In this document: one piece after another, positions 34,145-43,589 of the stretch
Layout of the letters: each line of letters begins with the position of its first letter
Numbering within the stretch: the first letter of the stretch is position 1
Origin: Pseudomonas kuykendallii
Lineage (GTDB): Bacteria; Pseudomonadota; Gammaproteobacteria; Pseudomonadales; Pseudomonadaceae
Assembly: GCF_900106975.1 (NCBI RefSeq)
Contig: NZ_FNNU01000009.1
Location: 1-64,000, forward strand
Direction: 5' to 3'
Length of the DNA: 64,000 bases
Position numbers and translations under genes: made by a program
The notes under the pieces: generated by a model
The model's database searches: none
What the model was told of the DNA's origin: nothing
Seen by the model: only the letters and a program-made list of their open reading frames with translations

Positions 34145-37100
34145 ATGACATCGCTGCACCGCCTCTGGACGGCCCTGCACGCTCTGGTCGCGTGCGGCGA
34201 GCGCCTGCGCGGGCGCTGGCTGCTGCTCCTGCTGGTCGCCAGCGGCCTGGCCTGCGCCACGCCGCGCGGGCTGGAACAGCTGGAGCACCGGCGCTGGACC
34301 ACCAGCGACGACGGCCCGAGCCAGGTCGGCGCGCTGGTGCAAAGCCGCGACGGCTACCTGTGGATGGGCACCAACGACTCGCTGTACCGCTTCGACGGTT
34401 TCCGCTTCGTCCGCTACCAGGCGCCGAACGGCAACCGCCTGCGCATCGTCTCGGCGCTGCTGGCCGGCGACGACGGCCTCTGGGTCGGCCTGCGCGCCGG
34501 CGGCGTGCAGTTCATCGGCAGCCAGGGCACCACCCACTACGCCCCCGCCACCGACTTGCCGGGCGGCGTGGTCTATGGCTTCGCCCGCGGCCAGGACGGC
34601 GTGCTCTGGGCCGCCGCCAACGACGGCCTGGCGCGTTTCGACGGCACGCGCTGGGAAACCGTCGGCGCCGACTGGCGCTTCCCCGACAACGCCCGCGCCG
34701 TGCTGGTCGACCGCGAAGGCCGCGTCTGGGCCGCCAGCGAGGACTGCCTCTACTACCTGCCGGTGGGCGCGCATGCCTTCGTCGACAGTGGCCTGGCGCT
34801 CGGCTGGGTCAGCCAGATGACCCAGGCCGCCGACGGCTCGGTCTGGGTCGCCGAGCGCTACGGTGGAGCCCTGCACCGGCTGACGCTGGAGGACGGCCGG
34901 CCGGTGTCGCAGACCGCGCCGATGTCGCTGGCCGCCAACGGCCTGCTCTTCGATGAGCAGGGCGGCCTGTGGATCGGCACCCTGGGCAACGGCCTGCAGC
35001 ATGCCGCCGAACCCAACCAACTGTTCGATCCCGCCCGCAGCGGCAGCGCCCTGGAGCGCTTCACCACCCGCGACGGGCTCAGCTCGGACTACCTCTGGCC
35101 GCTGCTGCAGGACCGTGACGGCAACCTCTGGGTCGGCAGCAGCGCCGGCCTCGACCGCTTTCGCCGGCGCAACGTGCAACCCGCGCCGCTGCCGCGCGAG
35201 GCGCTCAACTTCGCCCTCGCGCCGGGTGCCGACGGCAGCCTCTGGGCCGGCAGCAGCAACCGTCCGGTGCTGCGCCTGGCGCAGGGCCGGTTGAGCCAGC
35301 TCGACCTGCCGCCGCCGGTGACCAGCGCGATGAGCGACGCCGAGGGCAACGCCTGGATGGGCGGCCCGAACGGCATCTGGCGCTCCCGGGGCGAGCGCCT
35401 GGAAAAGGTCGCCGCCCTGCCGACCCGGCAGGCGTCGGATTCCTCGGTGCGCGCGATGGTGCGCGACGACGCGGGCGATCTCTGGGTCTCGCTCAACCGC
35501 CTCGGCCTGTTCCGGCTGCACGACGGCGCCTGGCAGGAACAACCCGCGCCCACTGCGCTGGCCAGCCAGAAGATGCCGGTGAGCGCCGCCCGTGGCGCCG
35601 ATGGCAGCCTGTGGTTCGGCTACCGCGACAACCTGATCGTCACCCGCCACGGCGCCGAGGAACGCCAGTGGGGCGAGAAGGACGGCCTGCAAATCGGCCA
35701 CGTCACCGCCCTGCAACTGCAGTCGCGGCGTCCGTGGGTCGCCGGAGAGCGCGGCCTGGCCTGGTTCGACGGGACGCGTTTCCACAGCCTGCGGCTGCCC
35801 GATGGCGAGCTGTTCGGCAACATCTACGCGGTCCTCGCGGTGCCCACGGCAGCGGGCGAAGACCTCTGGCTGCATGCCCGCGGCGGCATTTTCAGGCTCG
35901 CCGCCGAGGACATCGAGACCGTCATCGCCGATCCCGAAGCGCGCCTGCGCTACCGCGCCTACGACCTCCTCGGCGGGCTCGCCAACGATCCCTATCAGGT
36001 GCTCCCGCTGCCCACCGCGGTGCGCAGCGGCGACGGCCGGCTGTGGTTCTCCACCAGCAACGGCGTGGTCTGGATCGACCCGGCGCAGCACGACGCCGAG
36101 GATGCGCCGCCGCGGGTGCTGATCGAATCGCTGGACGTCGACGGCGTGCGCCTCTCCGGCAACCGTCCGCTGCAACTTCCGGCGCAGAGCGGACGGGTGA
36201 TGATCGATTACACGGCGCTCAGCCTGTCGATGCCCGAGGGGCTGCACTTCCGCTACCGCCTCGACGGCTACGACCGCGACTGGCACTACGCCGGTAGCCA
36301 GCGCCAGGCGATCTACACCGGCCTGCGCGCCGGCGACTACCGCTTCCGCGTGGATGCGGCGAATGCCGACGGCGTACCCGCCGAGCAGGAAGCGCAGCTG
36401 AGTTTCAGCATCGCTCCGGTGTTCTACCAGCGCCCGCTGTTCCTGATCCTCTTCGGCGCCGCGCTGGTCGGCCTGTTCTGGGCCTTCTACCGGAGCCGTC
36501 TGCGGCGCGCCGCCGAGACGCTGCGCGCACGCCTGGAGGAGCGCCACGCCGAACGCGAACGCATCGCCCGCGAGTTGCACGACACCCTCCTGCAGGGCGT
36601 GCAGGGGCTGATGCTGCACTTCCAGGCCGCGGCGGAAAGCCTCGACGAGGACCAGCCGGTGCGACAGCGCATGGAGCGTGCGCTGGACCGCGCCGACCAG
36701 GTGCTCGCCGAAGGCCGTGAACGGGTGCGCAACCTGCGCCGGCGCAGCCTCGCGGTGGCGGACCTCGCCACCGCCTTCGAGGCGCTCGACGAGGAACTCG
36801 AACATGACCCGGCCATCGTCTTCGCCGTGAAGGTCCGCGGTCGCCCGCACGACCTGCGCCCGCTGGTGCGCGACGAAGCCTACCGGATGGGCCGCGAGGC
36901 CATCGCCAACGCCTTCTGCCACGCCGACGCGAGCCACGTCAGCGTGGTCATCCACTACACCCCGCGGCGCTTCATGCTGAGCATCGCCGACGACGGCCGC
37001 GGCATCGCCGCCGAGTACCTCGGCCCGACCGGACGCCCGGACCACTGGGGACTCAGGGGCATGCACGAACGCGCGCAGAAAATCGGTGCCCAACTGGATA

Positions 37101-37228
37101 TCCGCAGCGCCGAGGCGCAGGGCAGCGAGGTCCGCCTGAGCCTGCCCGCCACCCTCGCCTACCGGCGTACGCCGCGGCGCTGGCGGCGCTGGCTGCATTA
37201 CCTGACTCACCCGAGGAGCCGAGCATGA
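34145..37228 (+). CDS. Large propeller histidine kinase (two-component regulator propeller, Y_Y_Y)
   Basis: This is a kinase of 1027 residues. After an N-terminal membrane/signal segment (LLLLLVASGLACA) there are about 650 residues of two seven-bladed propellers made of repeats such as DGYLWMGTNDSLYRFDG and DGNLWVGSSAGLDRF. A Y_Y_Y domain (HFRYRLDGYDRDWHYAG), one membrane helix (FLILFGAALVGLFWAFY), HisKA_3 with His812 (RELHDTLLQG) and an HATPase (IADDGRGIAAEY, HWGLRGMHERA) follow. The layout is like the reactive sensors of Bacteroides hybrid systems, without a built-in receiver. The stop overlaps the response-regulator start by four bases (ATGA). The ligand is unknown. Confidence 0.9.
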   Translation: MTSLHRLWTALHALVACGERLRGRWLLLLLVASGLACATPRGLEQLEHRRWTTSDDGPSQVGALVQSRDGYLWMGTNDSLYRFDGFRFVRYQAPNGNRLRIVSALLAGDDGLWVGLRAGGVQFIGSQGTTHYAPATDLPGGVVYGFARGQDGVLWAAANDGLARFDGTRWETVGADWRFPDNARAVLVDREGRVWAASEDCLYYLPVGAHAFVDSGLALGWVSQMTQAADGSVWVAERYGGALHRLTLEDGRPVSQTAPMSLAANGLLFDEQGGLWIGTLGNGLQHAAEPNQLFDPARSGSALERFTTRDGLSSDYLWPLLQDRDGNLWVGSSAGLDRFRRRNVQPAPLPREALNFALAPGADGSLWAGSSNRPVLRLAQGRLSQLDLPPPVTSAMSDAEGNAWMGGPNGIWRSRGERLEKVAALPTRQASDSSVRAMVRDDAGDLWVSLNRLGLFRLHDGAWQEQPAPTALASQKMPVSAARGADGSLWFGYRDNLIVTRHGAEERQWGEKDGLQIGHVTALQLQSRRPWVAGERGLAWFDGTRFHSLRLPDGELFGNIYAVLAVPTAAGEDLWLHARGGIFRLAAEDIETVIADPEARLRYRAYDLLGGLANDPYQVLPLPTAVRSGDGRLWFSTSNGVVWIDPAQHDAEDAPPRVLIESLDVDGVRLSGNRPLQLPAQSGRVMIDYTALSLSMPEGLHFRYRLDGYDRDWHYAGSQRQAIYTGLRAGDYRFRVDAANADGVPAEQEAQLSFSIAPVFYQRPLFLILFGAALVGLFWAFYRSRLRRAAETLRARLEERHAERERIARELHDTLLQGVQGLMLHFQAAAESLDEDQPVRQRMERALDRADQVLAEGRERVRNLRRRSLAVADLATAFEALDEELEHDPAIVFAVKVRGRPHDLRPLVRDEAYRMGREAIANAFCHADASHVSVVIHYTPRRFMLSIADDGRGIAAEYLGPTGRPDHWGLRGMHERAQKIGAQLDIRSAEAQGSEVRLSLPATLAYRRTPRRWRRWLHYLTHPRSRA

Positions 37229-37857
37229 CGGCGGTCACCGGAGACATTCGCGTGCTGGTCGTCGACGACCATCCGCTGCTGCGCGAGGGGATCGCCGCGG
37301 TACTCGACCAGCAGCCCGACATCCACCTGGTCGGCGAAGCCGGCGATGGAAGCGAGGCCCTGGAGCGCTTCCGCGCGGAACGCCCGGACGTGACCCTGAT
37401 GGACCTGCAGATGCCGGAAATGAACGGTATCGAGGCGATCCGGGCGATCCGCGCGGAATTCCCCGATGCGCGCATCGCCATCCTCACCACCTACCGGGGC
37501 GACGTGCGTGCGCTGCACGCGATCAAGGCCGGGGCCCAGGGTTACCTGCTCAAGAGCACACTGCGCAAGGAACTGGTGGAAGCGATCCGCGCGCTGGCCG
37601 CCGGGCGCCGGCACTTTCCCGCGGAGATCGCCGCCGAGCTGGCGGAATCCCTCGGCCAGGAGGCCCTCAGCCCACGCGAACTGCAGGTGCTGCAACGGGT
37701 GGCGCAAGGCGCGGCGAACAAGCAGATAGCCAACGAACTGGGTATCTCCGAGGACACCATCAAGGGCCATCTGCGCAGCATCATGGACAAGCTGAGCGCT
37801 AACAACCGCACCCACGCGGTCACCATCGGCATCCAGCGCGGCATCATCGAGCTCTGA
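37225..37857 (+). CDS. LuxR-type response regulator partner of the propeller kinase
   Basis: This is a 210-residue NarL-type regulator. The receiver has acidic residues Asp14-Asp15, phospho-site Asp60 (VTLMDLQMPEMNG), Thr in ILTTYRG and Lys in GYLLKSTLRKE. The DNA-binding domain is LSPRELQVLQRVAQGAANKQIANELGISEDTIKGHL. It overlaps the end of the kinase gene by four bases, so the two are a cognate pair. Targets may include the AraC-family gene next downstream. Confidence 0.92.
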   Translation: MTAVTGDIRVLVVDDHPLLREGIAAVLDQQPDIHLVGEAGDGSEALERFRAERPDVTLMDLQMPEMNGIEAIRAIRAEFPDARIAILTTYRGDVRALHAIKAGAQGYLLKSTLRKELVEAIRALAAGRRHFPAEIAAELAESLGQEALSPRELQVLQRVAQGAANKQIANELGISEDTIKGHLRSIMDKLSANNRTHAVTIGIQRGIIEL

Positions 37858-37982
37858 TCCGCCCCCACTTTCGTGTCGTCGGCGAGCGCCTCGTCGTGGT
37901 CTGTCGGCGCCACGCTCACGCCCGCATCATCCCTGGCAGAGGCGCCCCTTCGAGCGCCGTTCATAGCCTGCGGAGCACGCCG

Positions 37983-38507
37983 ATGCCCAGCCCCTCCTAT
38001 GCACGGAACGCCATCCTGCCCTTCCCCGGCGGCCCCATCGCCACGGTGCTAGGCCTGCTCGACGACGCCGGTCTGGCGCTGCACAGCGACCGCGAAGCCG
38101 CCTGCCGCAGCCTGACCCGCGCCATCGCACTGCTGCGTCGCGACGCCGATTTCGACAGCGGCGACAGCCGCGGCGGCCTCGCCGGCTGGCAGGTCAGGCG
38201 GCTCTCCAGCTACATCGACGAGCACCTGGATGGCGCCATCCGCACCCGCGAGCTGGCCGCGCTGCTCACGCTCAGCGTCAGCCATTTCACCCGCGCCTTC
38301 AAACAGGCCTTCGGCAGCCCGCCGCTGCTCTACGTGGCGCGCCGGCGCATCGAGGCGGCGCGGGAAATGATGCTCGCCAGCGACGAATCGCTGACCCGCA
38401 TAGCCCACGTGCACGGCTTCTGCGACCAGTCGCACTTCAGCCGCACCTTTCTCCGCGAGACCGGCATCACCCCGCAGGCCTGGCGCCGGCTGCATCGTTC
38501 CGGCTGA
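37983..38507 (+). CDS. Short AraC-family transcriptional regulator
   Basis: This is a 174-residue protein that is mostly an AraC/XylS DNA-binding domain with two helix-turn-helix motifs (RTRELAALLTLSVSHFTRAFKQAFG and SLTRIAHVHGFCDQSHFSRTFLRETGITPQAWRR). A 75-residue N-terminal part has no recognised ligand domain, and the protein is much shorter than usual AraC proteins (about 300). It lies 125 bases after the response regulator and converges on mmsB. It is not the same type as the long MmsR regulator known for mmsAB. Confidence 0.85.
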   Translation: MPSPSYARNAILPFPGGPIATVLGLLDDAGLALHSDREAACRSLTRAIALLRRDADFDSGDSRGGLAGWQVRRLSSYIDEHLDGAIRTRELAALLTLSVSHFTRAFKQAFGSPPLLYVARRRIEAAREMMLASDESLTRIAHVHGFCDQSHFSRTFLRETGITPQAWRRLHRSG

Positions 38508-38544
38508 AGCCCGCGGGCGCCCCGCGGACAGGCCGCGCCCGCCG

Positions 38545-39435
38545 TCACTCCGGCTTGCGGTACAGCTCGATGATCGCCGAGAAGTCCAGGCCGCCGTGGC
38601 CCTGCAGGCTGAAGCCCTGGTAGAGCTGCTGCGCCAGGGCGCCGAGCAGCACCGGCTGGCGTACCGCGCGCGCCGCTTCGGTGGCCAGGCCGAGGTCCTT
38701 GAGCATCAGGTCGCTGCCGAAACCGCCGCTGTAGCCGCGCGAGGCCGGGGCGTTCTCCAGCACGCCGGGGAACGGGTTGTAAGTGTCCGAACTCCAGCAA
38801 CGCCCGCTGGACGTGTTGATGACCCCGGCCAGCACCTTGGCGTCCATGCCCAGCGCGACGCCCAGGCTCATCGCCTCGGCCACGCCGATCATCGAGATGC
38901 CCAGCAGCATGTTGTTGGCCACCTTCGCCACCTGGCCGTTGCCGGTATCGCCGCAATGCACGATGTTCTTGCCCATCGCCCCCAGGAGCGGCTGCGCCAG
39001 GGCGAAATCCCCGGCACTGCCGCCGACCATGAAGGTCAGGGTGCCGGCCTCGGCGCCGCCGGTGCCGCCGGACACCGGTGCGTCGAGCATCGGGTTGCCG
39101 TGTTCGGCGGCGGCCTTGGCCACCTCGCGCGCGCTGATCGGGTCGATGGTGGAGCAGTCGATCAGCAGCACGCCGGGGCGAACGTGGGCCAGCAGCCCGT
39201 CTTCGCCGAGGTAGACCGCCTTCACGTGGGCCGAGGCCGGCAGCATGCTGATGATCACCTCGACGTTGCGCTGCGCCAGTTCGGCGGGCGATGCGACGGC
39301 CGTAGCGCCCGCCTCGACCGCCGCCGCTACCGCCGTGGCGGAGAGGTCGAAGACGCTGAGCGCGTGACCGGCCTTGAGCAGGTTGCGCGCCATGGGGCCG
39401 CCCATGTTGCCGAGACCGAGAAAACCGATGTTCAT
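38545..39435 (-). CDS. mmsB: 3-hydroxyisobutyrate dehydrogenase
   Basis: This is a 296-residue NAD-dependent enzyme of valine breakdown that oxidises 3-hydroxyisobutyrate to methylmalonate semialdehyde. The Rossmann motif IGFLGLGNMGGPMA, substrate loop DAPVSGGTGGAEAGTLTFMVGG and catalytic lysine region GNGQVAKVANNML are intact. It follows mmsA in the same direction with an 86-base gap that contains two hairpins. Length and motifs match the family. Confidence 0.95.
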   Translation of the reverse strand: MNIGFLGLGNMGGPMARNLLKAGHALSVFDLSATAVAAAVEAGATAVASPAELAQRNVEVIISMLPASAHVKAVYLGEDGLLAHVRPGVLLIDCSTIDPISAREVAKAAAEHGNPMLDAPVSGGTGGAEAGTLTFMVGGSAGDFALAQPLLGAMGKNIVHCGDTGNGQVAKVANNMLLGISMIGVAEAMSLGVALGMDAKVLAGVINTSSGRCWSSDTYNPFPGVLENAPASRGYSGGFGSDLMLKDLGLATEAARAVRQPVLLGALAQQLYQGFSLQGHGGLDFSAIIELYRKPE

Positions 39436-39461
39436 GGTGGATGCCTCTTGAGTGTGCGTGC

Positions 39462-39511
39462 GCGAGCGCGCCGGACAGGCGCGCTCGCCCGGCCCTCTCC
39501 CGCAGGAGAGG
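39462..39511. terminator. Two tandem hairpins between mmsA and mmsB
   Basis: The first stem is GCGAGCGCGCC/GGCGCGCTCGC (39462-39488, 11 bases, perfect). The second is CCTCTCC/GGAGAGG (39494-39511, 7 bases). Neither has a T run, so they may reduce read-through or protect the mmsA message. Confidence 0.45.
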
Positions 39512-39521
39512 ACGTCGAAGG

Positions 39522-41027
39522 TTATTTCAGCGTGATGGTGGTGTTCACCGCGCCGCCCACGTCGCTTTCGTCGAACCAGCGCTGGGTGACCGTCTTGGTC
39601 TGCGTGTAGAACTGCACGACCTGCTTGCCGTAGGGGCCGAGGTCGCCGAGCTTCGAGGCGCGCGAGCCGGTGAAGGAGAACATCGGCACCGGCACCGGGA
39701 TCGGCACGTTGATGCCCACCTGGCCGACGTCGATCTCTTCCTGGAAGTGCCGCGCCGCCGCGCCGGAGCGGGTGAAGATGGCGGTGCCGTTGCCGTTGGG
39801 GTTGGCGTTTATCATCTCGATGGCTTCGTCCAGGGTCGCCGCGTGCATCACGCAGAGCACCGGGCCGAAGATTTCTTCCTTGTAGATGCTCATCTGCGGG
39901 GTGACCCCGGAGAAGATCGTCGGGCCGACGAAGTTGCCGTCGGCATAACCGCTGACGGACGGGTTGCGGCCGTCCAGGGCGAGCTGGGCGCCTTCGGCAA
40001 CGCCGCGTTCGATCAGGCTGCTGACGCGATCCAGCGCCGCACAGGAGACCAGCGGGCCGACGTCGGTGCCCGGCTCCACGCCGGCGCTGACCTTCAGCGT
40101 CTGCGCCTTGGCGACCATGTCCGGCAGCCATTGCTGCGCCTCGCCCACCAGGATCGCCACCGACAGCGCCATGCAGCGCTGCCCGGCCGCGCCGAACGCG
40201 GCGCCGGCGAGGTTGTTGAGGGTCTGCTCCTTGTGCGCGTCGGGCATGACGATGGCGTGGTTCTTCGCCCCCATCATGCACTGCACGCGCTTGCCGGCCT
40301 GGCTGGCGCGGTTGTAGACGTGGGTGCCGACCCGGGTCGAACCGACGAAGGACACCGCCTTGATGTCCGGGTGATCGCAGATCGCGTTCACCGCATCGAC
40401 GCCGCCGTGGATGACGTTGAGCACGCCGGCCGGCACGCCGGCCTGCAACGCCAGCTCGGCGAGGCGCATGGTCACCATCGGGTCCTGCTCCGAGGGCTTG
40501 AGGACGAAGGTGTTGCCGGTGGCGATGGCCATCGGGAACATCCACAGCGGGATCATCGCCGGGAAGTTGAACGGGGTGATCCCGGCGCAGACGCCCAGCG
40601 GCTGCATCAGCGTATAGGTGTCCACCCCGCTGGCGACGTTGTTGGCCAGTTCGCCCAGTTGCAGGTTGCCGATCCCGGCGGCGTGTTCCACCACTTCCAG
40701 GCCACGGAACACGTCGCCCTCGGCGTCGGCCAGAGTCTTGCCCTGCTCGGCGGTGAGGATCGCCGCAAGTTCCTTCATGTTTTCGCGGATCAGTTGCTGG
40801 TACTTGAGGAAAATCCGCGAGCGGGCGCCGATCGGCATCTTGCGCCAGGTCTTGAAGGCCTGCTTGGCGCTGCTCACCGCGGCCTCGATTTCCTCGGGCG
40901 TGGCGAACGGCACCCGCGCCAGGACTTCCTGGGTCGCCGGGTTGATCACGTCGCGCCATTGCGTGGTGCGCGACTCGACGAGCTCGCCGCCGATGAGGAG
41001 TTTGACGTTGGGAATGCTGGTGCTCAT
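39522..41027 (-). CDS. mmsA: Methylmalonate-semialdehyde dehydrogenase (CoA-acylating)
   Basis: This is a 501-residue CoA-dependent aldehyde dehydrogenase that makes propionyl-CoA in valine degradation. It has the family pattern [21 protein letters not shown], the cofactor region VLKPSEQDP, and the catalytic cysteine in [12 protein letters not shown]. Most other aldehyde dehydrogenases have a general-base glutamate that this family replaces. It lies between the MHS transporter and mmsB, all on the minus strand. Confidence 0.96.
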   Translation of the reverse strand: MSTSIPNVKLLIGGELVESRTTQWRDVINPATQEVLARVPFATPEEIEAAVSSAKQAFKTWRKMPIGARSRIFLKYQQLIRENMKELAAILTAEQGKTLADAEGDVFRGLEVVEHAAGIGNLQLGELANNVASGVDTYTLMQPLGVCAGITPFNFPAMIPLWMFPMAIATGNTFVLKPSEQDPMVTMRLAELALQAGVPAGVLNVIHGGVDAVNAICDHPDIKAVSFVGSTRVGTHVYNRASQAGKRVQCMMGAKNHAIVMPDAHKEQTLNNLAGAAFGAAGQRCMALSVAILVGEAQQWLPDMVAKAQTLKVSAGVEPGTDVGPLVSCAALDRVSSLIERGVAEGAQLALDGRNPSVSGYADGNFVGPTIFSGVTPQMSIYKEEIFGPVLCVMHAATLDEAIEMINANPNGNGTAIFTRSGAAARHFQEEIDVGQVGINVPIPVPVPMFSFTGSRASKLGDLGPYGKQVVQFYTQTKTVTQRWFDESDVGGAVNTTITLK

Positions 41028-41096
41028 GGTCGATGTCCTGACTGTCGTTGTGCGAAACCTGCGCGGCTCACCGCGCAGGAAGGAGGCGTCGGCCGC

Positions 41097-42449
41097 TCAG
41101 GGCGTATCCAGCGCCGGCGATGCGCGGCGCGACTGCGCCGGTTTCATGTTGTCGATGGCGGCCCGGTCGCCCTGCATCAGCGCCGTGCAGAACAGCGCCA
41201 CCACGCCCATGCCGATCAGGTAGGCGACCACGTAGCGCGGGCTGCCGTCGGCCGCGCCGAGCAGCGAGGTGGCGATCATCGGGGCGAAGCCGCCGCCGAG
41301 AACGCCGGCCACCTGCACCGCGAGGGAGATGCCGCTGTAGCGGATTTCCGCCGGGAACTGCCGGGCGAAGAGCAGCGATTCGGGCGCGTAGAGGATCGGG
41401 AAGACCACGCCCACCGCCAGCACCATCGCCCACCAGACCAGCAGCGGCTCGCGGGTGCCGAGCATGCTGAAGAACGGATAGACGAACGCGCAGAGCAGCA
41501 GCAGGCCGGCGAAGTACAGGCGCTTCTGGCCGACCTTGTCCGACAGCCACCCGCAGAACGGCATGGTGAGCAGGGAAATCGCCGCGCCCGCGGTGATCGC
41601 GTGCAGCACCTCGGCGCGGGGAATCTTCAGCTGGTTGGCCGCGTAGGCCAGGGCGAAGGTCACCGCCATGTAGAACCAGGCGTTCTCCGCCATGCGCGCG
41701 CCGATGATGGTCAGGGTCGCGCGCGGGTACTTGCGCACCACCTCGAACAGCGGCACGCGGACTTCGCGCTTCTGCTCCTTGAGCTTCTCGAAGTCCGGCG
41801 ACTCGGCGACCTTCACGCGGATCAGCCAGCCGACGCCGAGCAACACCACGCTGGCGAGGAACGGCAGGCGCCAGCCCCAGCTCATCATCTGCTCCTCCGG
41901 CAGGGTCGCCACCGCGCCCATGGCCAGCGAGGACAGCACCAGGCCGGCACCGACGCCGGTCTGCGGCAGGCTGCCGTAGAAGCCCTTTTTGCCTTCGGGC
42001 GCGTGTTCCACCGCCATCAGCACGGCGCCGCCCCACTCGCCGCCGACCGCCATGCCCTGCAGGAAGCGCATCAGCACCAGGATCACCGCGGCCCAGTAGC
42101 CGATCTGTTCGTAGGTGGGAATCAGGCCGATGGCGATGGTCGGGATGCCCATCATCATCAGCGTCATCATCAGCATCGACTTGCGCCCGATGCGGTCACC
42201 GAAGTGGCCGAAGATGATGCCGCCCAGCGGCCGGCCGATGAAGCCCACGGCGTAGGTGGCGAACGCGGCCAGCACACCGGTGATGGGGTCGAGGGCGGGG
42301 AAGAAGAGTTTGTTGAAGACCAGCGCCGCGGCGGTGCCGTAGAGGAAGAAGTCGTACCACTCGATGGTGGTACCCGCCATGCTGGCGAGACCGGCGATGC
42401 GGTAATGCTTGCGGCCGGATCGGCCACCTGTCGATAGCGATTCGTTCAT
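41097..42449 (-). CDS. MHS-family metabolite/proton symporter
   Basis: This is a 450-residue major-facilitator protein of the metabolite:H+ symporter type. About twelve membrane helices are visible, with the motif GHFGDRIGRKSML between helices 2 and 3 and FLQGMAVGGEWGGAVLMAVEHAP in helix 4-5, both typical for ShiA/PcaT/ProP-like carriers. It lies upstream of mmsA in the same direction, so it may import a branched-chain acid or a related organic acid. It is divergent from the LysR regulator with 127 bases between starts. Confidence 0.92.
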   Translation of the reverse strand: MNESLSTGGRSGRKHYRIAGLASMAGTTIEWYDFFLYGTAAALVFNKLFFPALDPITGVLAAFATYAVGFIGRPLGGIIFGHFGDRIGRKSMLMMTLMMMGIPTIAIGLIPTYEQIGYWAAVILVLMRFLQGMAVGGEWGGAVLMAVEHAPEGKKGFYGSLPQTGVGAGLVLSSLAMGAVATLPEEQMMSWGWRLPFLASVVLLGVGWLIRVKVAESPDFEKLKEQKREVRVPLFEVVRKYPRATLTIIGARMAENAWFYMAVTFALAYAANQLKIPRAEVLHAITAGAAISLLTMPFCGWLSDKVGQKRLYFAGLLLLCAFVYPFFSMLGTREPLLVWWAMVLAVGVVFPILYAPESLLFARQFPAEIRYSGISLAVQVAGVLGGGFAPMIATSLLGAADGSPRYVVAYLIGMGVVALFCTALMQGDRAAIDNMKPAQSRRASPALDTP

Positions 42450-42576
42450 GGTTGCCTGCTCTATTGTTTTTGTCGTTAGGGCTTTGCAAGGTCACGGAAG
42501 CGGCTGGTAGCAGCGACCGGCTTCGAGTATAGGTGTGCAAACTTCCGATAAGTCAGAACAAAAGCACCGGTTGGAT

Positions 42577-43521
42577 ATGCAAAAAAATCTCATGCTCGCC
42601 AGTCAGATGAACTGGGACGACCTCAAGTTCTTCCTCGAGGTGGCGCGCACGCGCACCGCCAGCAACGCCGCCAGGCGCCTCAACGTGGACTACACGACGG
42701 TGTCGCGACGCATCCGCGCGCTGGAGAAGGCGTTGGGCGCGCTGCTGTTCGAGAAGTCGCGCTCGGCCGGCTTCGTGCTGACCCCCGAGGGCCTGCACCT
42801 GTTGGGTTACGCGGAGTCGCTGGAAAGTACCCTGCAGGCCGCCTGCGAGCAGGTTTCCGGGGCCAGCCTGGCGCTGTCCGGGCATGTGCGCATCGGTTCC
42901 ACCGAGGGTTTCGGCAGCTTCTTCGTGGCGCCGCAGCTGAGCCATTTCCAGGACGTCTACCCGAACATCTCCATCGACCTGCTGCCGGTGCCACACTTCA
43001 TCAGCCTGTCGCGCCGCGAGGCGGACATCGCCATCACCCTGGAACGCCCGGAGCGCGGGCCTTACGTCTGCTCCAAGCTGTGCGACTACAACCTGCGCCT
43101 CTACGCCACCGCCGAGTACCTGGCGCAGCATCCGCCGATCGGCTCCGTGGAGGACCTCGCCGGGCACAGTTTCATCACCTACGTCGACGACCTCGCCTTC
43201 AGCCCGGAGCTGCTCTATCTGGAGCGTGTGGTGCCCAACGCCAGCAGCCAGTTGCGCAGCACCAGCGTGGTCGCCCAGTACCTCTCGGCGCTGCAGGGCC
43301 GCGCGCTGGCGATCCTGCCGTGCTTCCTCGCCGGGCCGGACCCACGGCTGGTGGAACTGCTGCCGCAGCAGGTGCAGGTCACCCGGCAGTTCTGGATCTA
43401 CTATCGCGAGGACCTGCGCCGGCTCAAGCGCATCACCCAGGTCAGCGAATACCTGCGCGCCTGCACCGAGGCCAATCGCACCTTCCTGCTCGGCGAATCG
43501 CGGCAGATGAGTTTTCTGTAG
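42577..43521 (+). CDS. LysR-family transcriptional regulator
   Basis: This is a protein of about 314 residues. The N-terminal helix-turn-helix is DLKFFLEVARTRTASNAARRLNVDYTTVSRRIRALEKALG, and the C-terminal effector domain follows from about residue 95. The subfamily usually starts at MNWDDLKFF, which would be ATG 42607. ATG 42577 was kept because it is longer and none of the candidates has a strong ribosome site. It is divergent from the MHS symporter and the mms genes and likely controls them. Confidence 0.88.
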   Translation: MQKNLMLASQMNWDDLKFFLEVARTRTASNAARRLNVDYTTVSRRIRALEKALGALLFEKSRSAGFVLTPEGLHLLGYAESLESTLQAACEQVSGASLALSGHVRIGSTEGFGSFFVAPQLSHFQDVYPNISIDLLPVPHFISLSRREADIAITLERPERGPYVCSKLCDYNLRLYATAEYLAQHPPIGSVEDLAGHSFITYVDDLAFSPELLYLERVVPNASSQLRSTSVVAQYLSALQGRALAILPCFLAGPDPRLVELLPQQVQVTRQFWIYYREDLRRLKRITQVSEYLRACTEANRTFLLGESRQMSFL

Positions 43522-43534
43522 GTTCGGGTGGGTT

Positions 43535-43555
43535 GGTGCGCAGGGCTCACCCTAC
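43535..43555 (-). repeat. Isolated degraded REP element
   Basis: Same head and arms as the cluster copies, but the second arm reads GCTCACC. It is the only copy outside the first 27.5 kb and lies between the LysR gene and zapE. Confidence 0.7.
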
Positions 43556-43589
43556 GGAGAGACGCCCTACGGTGCTCGTCGCCGTCGGG

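Noticed and set aside
34082-37210. Very long antisense open frame of over 1000 codons on the minus strand over the propeller kinase.
   Set aside because: Composition-driven shadow: repeats of His, Gln, Val and Ala without domains, and the sense protein has clear domains.
37983-38507. Assigning the AraC-type gene as mmsR.
   Set aside because: It is about half the usual length, points toward mmsB instead of being divergent from mmsA, and follows another regulator; the LysR gene is better placed.
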